Part shown: positions 56,641 to 64,000 of the stretch, one piece after another
Numbering within the stretch: position 1 is the stretch's first letter
Layout of the letters: each line of letters starts with the position of its first letter
DNA from: Saksenaea vasiformis B4078
Taxonomy: Eukaryota; Mucoromycota; Mucoromycetes; Mucorales; Saksenaeaceae
DNA length: 64,000 bases
Reading direction: 5' to 3'
NCBI GenBank assembly: GCA_000697055.1
Contig: JNDT01002033.1
Span: 1-64,000, forward strand
Program-made: the position numbers and the translations under genes
Notes under the pieces: generated by a model
What the model saw: only the letters and a program-made list of their open reading frames with translations
Database searches by the model: none
Told to the model about the DNA's origin: nothing

Positions 56641-57375
56641 GCATTTGGGAATATATCTTTGGGAATATTTTTAGGTGATTGTTCCATTTCCTGCTTTAGT
56701 CTATCTCGCAAGATAGCCAGGTACTGAACGTGTAGCGATCCACCTGACGCCTCGTCATTACTGTTGTCTTCGCTTGGAGGAGTCCCTCTGGATTCGATTG
56801 CGTTTCTTCCATGGAAGCCAATTCCATTCTATCGACTTTATCAGACGAGCCGGCTGTTAACCGTTAGCATTAATGTATATTTCACGAGAGTTCAACAGCA
56901 ATACGTACACATAATGAGACCAGATGTTGAAGCCGAAGGTGTTGAATCTTGCTGATATGGCTGGCTTTGATTGTAATCCATTATAATTGTACAAAAATTT
57001 ACAGATTAGAGTCAAAAGGTGGACGCTATATATAAGCTATTTCTATGAGGAACCAAAAGCATTTGCTTGTCCGTTTTGTTACTTTATATGCCCCAAAAAA
57101 GGACCGATTGTTACGGTCAACAAATTTTTAATATCCGCACTTTGTTCTAAAGAGATGATTGGGGTAGCGGGTACTCCGCACTTTGTTCTAGAGCTGTCAT
57201 TCGCTCAAATTGGTCCAGGCATACAGTCACACACAAAAAGTTATCGTTGGAAATTTTTGCTCAAGCCCATAGGCCTTTCTTTACGCATGATGTAGATTGC
57301 AAAGTATTCAATAAAATAAAACGAGATTCGGCACAGGCATAGTAGCATATGTGAAAAATATATATTCAAAAAGAA
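56641..57375. other. Spacer between transposon relics
   Basis: Contains a 102-codon plus-strand frame (56987-57295) with CPFCYFICPKKG but no recognisable family. The right part is the 3' flank of the Tc1/mariner transposase. Confidence 0.4.
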
Positions 57376-58445
57376 TCAGTATTTTGTATTGCCACCTTTG
57401 GCGTCAATAACCGCTTGAATTCTTTGTGGCATGCTGGCCACTAAGGTCTCCGCCAGTTCCAGATCTAGTTTCTGCCATTCTTGCTGTAGGCATGCCTTGA
57501 GATGCTCAGGATTATGAATGTGGAGTCTTCGGTGTGCAATACGCTTCTCAAGAGCATACCACAGGTGTTCGATGGGATTTAGATCTGGACTCTGAGCGGG
57601 CCAGTAGTCAAAACCTTGCAACTGCCAACGATTCTTCCACCATCTCGCATATGAGCCCGTGTGGCAACTGGCATCATCTTCTTGAAAGATAAATGGGCCC
57701 TCTTGCTCTTCACAAAGCTCGTTGTACCAGGGAAGGAAGTTGTTGGAGAGACAATTCACATAAGCATCTTGATCTATAGAGCCATCCATAATCACCAGTG
57801 GACCAAATCCTCCCCCCAGAAGCAGCTCCAAACCATGACTGATCCATTGCCGTATTTCACAGTTGGCAGGATATGGCGTTGCTGATACCTTTCTCCTTCC
57901 ATACGTAACACACGAAGTCCACCATCATTACCGGCAACTGTGTAGCGGGACTCATCAGACCAAACAACCTTCCTCCACATGTCTACCGTCCAGTCCTTTC
58001 TTGCTAAGGTCCATTGCAATCTTTTCTTCTTCTGAACAGCTGTCAAAGCAGGTTTCGGTGCTGGAGAACAAGAACTAAAGCCATAACTTCGGATGTAACT
58101 GATTACAGTGTTCTTATGAACATTGACTCCGGCTGCTTCCAAGGTTGCTTGGTGAAATGAATAGGGCATAAAGGGGCTACGCCTAACATTCAAACGTAAA
58201 CTGGTCTCGTTTGTTGGTCTCAACTTTTTAGGTCTACCAGACCTTGGCTTTGGCTCTGTCGAACCGGTTTCCTTCCATCTTTTGATCAATGAGCTGATGG
58301 TTGAAGCAAGTACTTCCATCAAGCGGGAAATGTCAGCTTGGGACATTCCTCCCTTGTGAAGCCAGATTACACCACCACGATCAAACTCTGACATCTCAGG
58401 ACTACGCTTCCTAATATTGGGTATATTGTCTTCGCTTTGCATAAA
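57376..58445 (-). pseudogene. Tc1/mariner transposase with one frameshift
   Basis: The copy is nearly complete. The N-terminal part has an HTH (GVIWLHKGGMSQADISRLMEV), an SGRPKKLRPTNE linker and VVWSDESRYTVAGNDG with the first catalytic Asp. The C-terminal part, in another frame, has IFQEDDASCHTGSY (second Asp) and WPAQSPDLNPIEHLW (Glu), then ending KGGNTKY. The frames meet at a run of six G (57,813-57,818 on the minus strand). One base is missing there relative to the FWGGGFGPLVIMDG expected in the family. All three catalytic acids remain. Terminal inverted repeats were not found by eye. Confidence 0.88.
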
Positions 58446-58782
58446 GGAATGGGTATAATAGTTTCTTAGAAAAACGATATCAAAGATCAGGTACAATTTC
58501 AAATGATCTTTTGTGCTGGTTCGCGGCTTTTGAATTATTAGTTTTTCATCTCCGGTTGTAAAAAGGAAAGTAAGGTACGAGACATTTTTCTTTTGTTCTC
58601 AGAGAAACATAAACAGTACGATTCGGGTCCTTTCATTCTCTTCTAAAAAAAAAATTAAAAAAATTAAATACCTTTTTTTTTTTTTTTGACTCGGTGATCT
58701 TTCCTCTTGACGCGCCTTTTTGTACTACTTTCTGATTATAGCTTTGTTAATCGGGGATTGGTCCTACGTTTCTTACTTGCCT

Positions 58783-58836
58783 TTCTCTCTCTCTCTCTCT
58801 CTCTGTGTGTCTCTCTCTCTCGCTCTCTCTCTCTTT
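58783..58836. repeat. (CT)n microsatellite
   Basis: A near-pure CT tract with a short GTGTGT interruption lies in the 5' leader or promoter of the methyltransferase gene. Confidence 0.9.
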
Positions 58837-58896
58837 TCTTTTTTCTTTTCCTTTTTCTTCCCTTTATTTCTTAATTTTTCTATATTATTATTAATT

Positions 58897-60182
58897 ATGG
58901 GTAATCAAGCTAGTAGAGTCATTGATAAAACACGTGAACGGAAAATCAAACGCAAGCCAACCACCAATCGTCGACGTAGTACTATTACATTAGGTGGTCA
59001 ATCTTATGTATCTCATACCGGAAGTGTACGGTCTCAAGGAAACTACGATTGGATTGATGAAAACCAATTGACTGCACTGAGTGAACATGCTATCCATGCC
59101 GCCTTAAAAGCCGCTGCTACATCAACCTCCTTACCGTTGGATCAACAACCTGTTGCTGCACCTCGACGTAAATCGATCACGGAATTTTTTTCCAGACGTA
59201 AACAAAGTTTTGCACGACCATCCGAAGATGAATACCGAGAATATGATCGACTACAACGTCAGGTACCAAAAAAAAACTCGATTTTAGTGGTCGCTTAGTT
59301 TCGTTAGCATTACCTTTTAAAGAGCGCACGGAAAGCCAATATCTGGGCACCGATCGAGTCACCTCTCGTCATCGTTGATAGCGGTACGGGAAATGGCATC
59401 TGGGCTCTAGAAATGGCATCCCACTATGCCAATGCACAAGTCATCGGAATGGATATCAGGCCACCACCAGAACAACAAGGAAGTCCCAAAAACTTGCGTT
59501 ACGTTGAAGCCAATGTCATGGAAACCTGGCCAATGGCCGATAACGCCGTGGACTTGTAAGATAAAAAGGAAATAGACAATTATAAAACCTTAACGAATTT
59601 CCTTGTAGTATTTTCCAACGTAACATGGGTCAAGTGATCCATCAAGACATGTGGCCAAAAGTATTGCAGGAGATGTTCCGTGTACTTAAACCAGGAGGCC
59701 ATATCGAGTTAGTTGAAAGCGACCTCTGGCATCATAACGCGGGTCCGGTACAACAAGCCTTTGACGCCTTTTTCCAAGAACAATGCAAAGAACTTTGTTT
59801 AGACTTTGCTTTTACAGAAACCTTGTCTCACCAAATCGGACAAAATGGTTTTACTCAATTAGACCATCGATCATTTGACATCCCTGTCGGTGAATGGCCT
59901 CAAGAACCAGGTAAACCGGAGTAACAACACGCAATCCTTTTTTTTTTTGTGTTTTTTTACTGACATAAGCCCTCCTTATATATAGAACTTAAACAATTCG
60001 GTTTTATTAACAAAGAAACACAAAAGGCGTTTTTGCGAAACCGTAGACATTTCTACCTGTCAAAATGGGGAATTACAGGAGAAGAATACGATTTGGCGGT
60101 TCAGGAATTACTCGACGAATTTGAGGAATATCATGGTTTCACACGATTTCATTGTTGGATAGCAACGAAACCTTCTTCTTGA
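58897..60182 (+). CDS. SAM-dependent methyltransferase with N-myristoylation signal
   Basis: Four exons give about 365 aa. The N-terminus MGNQASRVIDKTRERKIKRK has Gly2, Ser6 and a following basic cluster, a good N-myristoylation and membrane-binding signal. A Ser/Arg-rich region follows, then YREYDRLQRQHYLLKSARKANIWAP. The methyltransferase fold has motif I VIVDSGTGNGIWALEMA, motif II VIGMDIR, RYVEANVMETWPMADNAVDFIFQRNMGQVI, and LKPGGHIELVESD. The C-terminus closes with LSKWGITGEEYDLAVQELLDEFEEY. It resembles fungal Umta/TAM-type methyltransferases of uncertain substrate. All three introns keep phase. The substrate is not predictable. Confidence 0.87.
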
Positions 60183-60546
60183 ACTTTTCGTACATCTCTT
60201 TCTCCTCTTTCTCTCTCCTTCTTCTCCTTCCCCAACCCCCCTTTTACCTCCTCTCTCCTAAAAAGAAAAAGAAGAAAAAAAAAGAAGACATCCACTACAA
60301 AAGAAAGGAAAAAAAAAAGAAGATATATGCACACATCTCATTTTCTTATACACTTTTATACACAATCCATCCCTACCCGATATATATAATATATATATAT
60401 TTTGTTTGTACATCTATCGTGTAAACTTTTTCTCTTTACTTACAATTTTCTCAGAAAGAACATAATTTAGACTACTGTATGTTGAACATGGTTATTTTTT
60501 TTATGCGGTGGAGAAAATAGGGGATAACAGTTCAAGCATGACTCCA
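60183..60546. other. Convergent intergenic spacer
   Basis: Pyrimidine tracts, A-rich tracts and a TATATA run lie between the methyltransferase (+) and the next minus-strand gene. No gene is seen. Confidence 0.5.
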
Positions 60547-60912
60547 TCATCGTTTTTGTCGTTCTTCTTCTTCTTTTTCTTGAACCAGCCGTTTAATCAG
60601 TTGAAACAGTCTATGTTTCTCTTGTTTTAATGCTTCGAGTTTCCTACACACGTCTGCTTGTGTGAATTCAGGTTGTGATGATGGCAACGGGTCGTCATGG
60701 AGCAACATGAATGGACTGTCGACAGGAGGTGAAGGTAATCCGTTACTGTCACACACCCATTGTTTGGACGGTATTGTCTTTCGTCGTTGTCGTGTCTTGT
60801 GTACAATCACTTTACGAATGATATCAAGATGCTTGGGCGGATCAAACCGATATGTGATGACACCTCGTTCTTGAGGGCAATTGTTAGAACCATCAAAGAT
60901 CTTTTCAATCAT
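60547..60912 (-). CDS. Coiled-coil protein, GPS2-like C-terminus
   Basis: An intronless 121-codon frame. The N-terminal part (GVITYRFDPPKHLDIIRKVIVHKTRQRRK) is basic and the centre is Pro-rich. The C-terminus is a charged amphipathic helix, VCRKLEALKQEKHRLFQLIKRLVQEKEEEERQKR. It recalls the LxALQEEKHQLFLQLKK helix of animal GPS2, a subunit of the NCoR/SMRT-HDAC3 (Set3C-like) corepressor. The match is limited to that helix, so the functional link is tentative. Upstream exons are possible. Confidence 0.55.
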   Translation of the reverse strand: MIEKIFDGSNNCPQERGVITYRFDPPKHLDIIRKVIVHKTRQRRKTIPSKQWVCDSNGLPSPPVDSPFMLLHDDPLPSSQPEFTQADVCRKLEALKQEKHRLFQLIKRLVQEKEEEERQKR

Positions 60913-61189
60913 GCAATAAAAATGTCAAATGGTTATATTCTATGTTAAAAGGAGAAAAAAAAAGAAGTTAAAGAAAGAGAGAGAAAGGAATCATTGTATT
61001 TATATAAACCTCCAAATCTTTTTTTACGGTAGTTCGTCAAGTTACTTTTTATGTGTAGCCTATTACACATGGATAGTAAAAAGAAAAAAAAAAAGAGAAA
61101 GAGGAAGAGAAAGTGAGCGAAGGAAAAAAAAAAGAAATAGCCCCGTACACGTTCTTTTTTTTTTTCCGTATTGCTATGATGACGAAGGA
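60913..61189. other. Spacer between two minus-strand genes
   Basis: A/G-rich low-complexity runs between the GPS2-like gene and the CSN7 3' end. No gene is seen. Confidence 0.4.
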
Positions 61190-62395
61190 TCAAGACCGTC
61201 CAACCATAAACCGTTTGGATCCTCTACTAAAAAAGAAATGAAAGAAAAAAAGATATGCTAAGTGGGATCTCATTTCCTTTTCCCCTTTGTCACACACACG
61301 CATACATACATATGTATATATACACACGCACACACACACACACGCACACACACACACACGCACACACACCCTTAACGCATACTCACGCTCTCTCTCTCTC
61401 TCTCTCTCTCTCTCACATACACACACACACACATATTGGTTCTTAGTACCTTTTCTTTGCTCTCCCACCTCCTCGCTCCATAGTGTACTCTACTGATTCA
61501 TACCGGCAATCTTCCATATCAGTCCGTCCTTTCTTTTGATCTTCATCGCCATTCTTCTTGGACCGAATCTCTTTTCTCAGTTGTTCCAGTTTACGTTCAT
61601 ACTCTTCCCGTTCGCTCTTGCTCGCTGCTGTTGAATCCTGAATCAACTGAATCTTGGTATCCAATGCTTCAAGTAATGCACGTGTGTTGGTTGACCAGTC
61701 TACGAGGCGTGTCATCGTTTCATCCAACTGACCAGGGCGAAGGTCCCTGCCCATTGCATAGTCCACCTGAAGTTGTCGTTGTCGTTGATCCAATTTACCC
61801 ACTAGAATGCCTTGATAAAACGCGTCGATCACAAGATCCTCCAATACGCGTACATTATCAATCTCCAGATATTTTTGCAGCACATCGTACGATAATGTCT
61901 TGACATCTGTCAGTTGCTAATCCACGTTTCTGATATTTCTTACCCGAGACGTTTCAGACAACGAAACAATCGAGAGTTGTTTCAGTTTTGTCAGTTGTGC
62001 TTCGTTTAGAGGTGGTAACTGAGCGGCATTGGCTAAGCCAAAAAGAAGACAGTGAGACATGGTTGCTTCCCAAAAATATAAAAAGTGCATCGCACCTGCA
62101 TAATCGCCATAAGTTCCATACATGAACAGTCGCAAGAGGGTATAATAAGGTGCAACCTCAGGAAGATTCGAAGCCTACATCTGCATGGTCATTTCCCCCT
62201 CTTTATGTTTCAGCAAGCAAAACGGACCTCGGCGACGTTTGACGCTTCATAAAGTTCTGAAAACACGTAGACACCAGGCGCAGCAAGAGCATCAAGAATC
62301 AGTTTGGTATTGGCTGCACCTTTAACCGATTTTGAAAGTAAAAGAAACGGTTGGAGCCGCTGACTGGTCGATAAACTCAGGTTGGATTCATTCAT
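61190..62395 (-). CDS. CSN7: COP9 signalosome subunit 7 (PCI domain)
   Basis: A subunit of the COP9 deneddylase acting on cullins. The start is MNESNLSLSTS, then QPFLLLSKSVKGAANTKLILDALAAPGVYVFSELYE, the CSN7 N-terminal helix block. LPEVAPYYTLLRLFMYGTYGDYA, PPLNEAQLTKLKQLSIVSLSETSR and VRVLEDLVIDAFYQGILVGKLDQRQRQLQVDYAMGRDL (PCI winged helix) follow. A coiled coil and basic tail end the protein. A final intron (61227-61449), which contains long CA and GA microsatellites, joins KKR to RGSKRFMVGRS. This resembles the RGSAKIW tail of animal CSN7, and without it the protein would end KKRY. The intron after SETSR is best taken as 45 nt, restoring SYDVL at the family's spacing. Confidence 0.88.
61290..61437. 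repeat. (CA)n and (CT)n microsatellites inside a CSN7 intron
   Basis: CACACA tracts with CG interruptions at about 61,290-61,370, then CTCTCT at about 61,387-61,413, then another CACACA at about 61,414-61,432. They lie within the last predicted intron of CSN7. Apparent His/Thr/Ser-rich frames across it are artefacts of the repeats. Confidence 0.85.
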
Positions 62396-63847
62396 TGGAA
62401 GGAAACGACACCAAAAGGCGAAAAAGCGGACACACAAAATGACATCAACACCCTTCCTTTTTTTTTTGCCATGCAGCGAGGCAAATTGTTTTGCCGTAAG
62501 AACCGCCATTGTTGTCAATACAGATGACCCCACAGACATGACTCTTTCTTTTTCATTGAGCCACCCTAGAAAGGCGTTCTATAAATGGGATGCGGGGGAG
62601 GGTTCATCATGAACGACTTGTAGTTTATTCAGGCAAACTACAAATAGTAATAGAATGAAAAGGAAACATTTGTGAGAAACTAGCGCAAGATACTGTGAAG
62701 GTACCATCAGAATCATTCGTAGATTAAATGCTCTGAGCACCGCAGAATTGTAACGGATAGGAAATTTAGGAGGTATTTTTGATAGACAAAGACTATAACG
62801 TTAAAGAATTACTAGATACCTCGCTATCCTCCCGCGGACGAGTGGGTTCTGTTGTCCCTTATTTAAAAATAGGACGTACTCGTCTTGTAGTTTTTCTTTG
62901 TCAGTGTCGTAGCTAACACGCTCAACATCTATCATAACCTCCTTTCTCTCTTATAGCCTTGACATCAGTCGAAGCGTGCACGTAGATAAAACACTTCCTA
63001 CAACTTGACAAACTCGCTGTATACTTTTCTTGAAAGACGTACGGGAAAAGGTACGTGTGATGTAGATAGACCTTTATATTAAAAGAGATACCTGGTTAAC
63101 TTGCTTTGAACCATTAGAGGAGACGGATCCTAGTCTCATTCATCTCAATGGACGACTTCTCTGTGGATAACTGCCGACAGAAGCTCAGCTACCATCTCAT
63201 CGCATTACCTACCCAATTTGGCAAGGTCAATCTACGACCCCGCCTTATTATCTTTAATTTCAGGAAGCCAAAAAGTCCAAACAGCTATGGAGATATCACG
63301 CAGCAGTCTTCAGGAAGCAATTATTATGCAGTACCATCCTAAAGCCTATTGTAGCACACTGTAGATAGTGAAGGCGCTGTACAATACCAATTGATAATAT
63401 CAGTGACGCGGCAACCAGTATCTAGTGGCCCCACATCTAGCCGCTGTCCCGGATGCATTTTTCAAAGTGGATCCGGATTCTTTGGCAGTTTCCTCATTAC
63501 ACCAGTCTTTCTGGCTCTCTTGAAAGCGGACTCAGCTTTATGTGTGCCCAGAGCTCCATTTTGAAGGATTCATTCCCGCCGAGTTGGGGGGGGGGAATAG
63601 GTGTACAGGTTATCATTGTTAAACGCAAATGTGAACATGACGTCGAAAGTGAACTGTCCAATGCAAATCAAACAAATGGGGGATGTTTGTATTATGGCAC
63701 AAAGCCAATCGATTGCAGTCTGAAAGAATAATAACACTAACCGTGGTCCCCCTTCTCTTTTGGTCTCCGGTTCTCCGCGAGGCACAAACAATTTTTATAG
63801 GCTTTTTCCCACTCCACTCTTTTTTCCTTTGTTCCTTGTTGGTCATC
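62396..63847. promoter_or_regulatory. Divergent intergenic region (CSN7 / ISD11)
   Basis: It should contain both promoters. A 9-base G run occurs at about 63,588-63,596. Short frames (for example 63148-63342) have no known motif. I see no gene. Confidence 0.45.
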
Positions 63848-64000
63848 ATGAGTACGCCTGCTACTCGAGCTCAGGTCCTTGCCCTATACCGTCAGTTTGT
63901 TCGTCACAGCAACCGGTTTGCCTCGTACAACTTCAGAGATTATGCGCTCCGACGATCTCGAGATGCTTTCCGTGAACATGCCACTGAAACCGATCCAGCC
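63848..64000 (+). CDS. ISD11: ISD11/LYRM4, LYR-motif protein (5' part, cut by window end)
   Basis: ISD11 binds and stabilises the cysteine desulfurase Nfs1 in mitochondrial iron-sulfur cluster assembly. The visible 51 residues begin MSTPATRAQVLALYRQFVRHSNRF and continue ASYNFRDYALRRSRDAFREH. The LYR motif sits at residues 13-15, and YNFRDYALRRSRDAFREH closely follows the ISD11 pattern, which separates it from other LYR proteins. No intron occurs in the visible part. Confidence 0.92.
   Translation, partial: MSTPATRAQVLALYRQFVRHSNRFASYNFRDYALRRSRDAFREHATETDPA

Noticed and set aside
57795..57835. Programmed frameshifting in the Tc1/mariner transposase
   Set aside because: Tc1/mariner transposases are single-frame; a simple one-base loss at a homopolymer explains it. 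No slippery-site plus structure evidence.
61190..61496. Frames rich in His/Thr/Ser or Arg/Glu over the CA/CT tracts
   Set aside because: Microsatellite translation inside a CSN7 intron.
61932..61976. A 27-nt ultra-short intron in CSN7 after SETSR
   Set aside because: A 45-nt intron using the later AAG acceptor restores the family's spacing exactly, so an exceptional intron size is not needed.
1..64000. CRISPR array, prokaryotic operons or phage genes
   Set aside because: No spaced direct repeats of CRISPR type; genes are spliced and eukaryotic.

Overview
This window looks like nuclear DNA of an early-diverging filamentous fungus, probably Mucoromycota and Mucorales-like. The genes carry many short introns, mostly 37-75 nt, with GT..AG ends. 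Intergenic DNA is AT-rich. The gene set is fungal or eukaryotic: a CDC12-type septin, a BCY1-type PKA regulator, IMP dehydrogenase, Sm-D1, RPS26, two CCT chaperonin subunits, CSN7, ISD11 and an Emi1/DUF3128 protein. The phylum is inferred from gene style; no rDNA or other marker confirms it. All coding structures were spliced by eye using GT/GC..AG boundaries, reading phase and remembered family motifs.

Layout. 0-5 kb: a T-rich tandem repeat, AT-rich DNA, tRNA-Trp(CCA), a long imperfect inverted repeat and the septin gene (-). 5-15 kb: PKA regulatory subunit (-), RPS26 (-) and a full ABCC transporter (-). 16-18 kb: allantoicase (+) with an unusual AT-hook tail. 18-21 kb: diverged repeats and a small mitochondrial-type protein (+). 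21-27 kb: a many-exon DENN-domain protein (+) and a C2H2 zinc-finger protein (+). 27-33 kb: Sm-D1 (-), repeats, Emi1-like (-) and CCT5 (-). 36-45 kb: a bacterial-style MgtA Mg2+ P-type ATPase with introns (+), CCT4 (+), proteasome assembly chaperone PSMG1/PAC1 (+) and a Tom6-like protein (-). 47-53 kb: a Tc1/mariner relic, IMP dehydrogenase (-) and a PAK/STE20-like kinase (+). 53-58.5 kb: a transposon graveyard with a Fanzor/TnpB-like C-terminal gene (-), a DUF6729-like relic (-) and a frameshifted Tc1/mariner transposase (-). 58.7-64 kb: a predicted N-myristoylated methyltransferase (+), a GPS2-like coiled-coil protein (-), CSN7 (-) and the 5' end of ISD11 (+).

The cellular genes are mostly independent housekeeping functions. 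CCT4 and CCT5 belong to one chaperonin ring and lie 8 kb apart. PSMG1 is another assembly chaperone.

The less ordinary material is (i) the Fanzor/TnpB-like gene at 54.3-55.1 kb, (ii) a repeat family with a conserved reading frame ending in LFDLNAT, present three times and each time tail-to-tail with a host gene, (iii) two short CACTATGG-ended MITE-like elements, (iv) the AT-hook tail on allantoicase and (v) the spliced MgtA-type ATPase.
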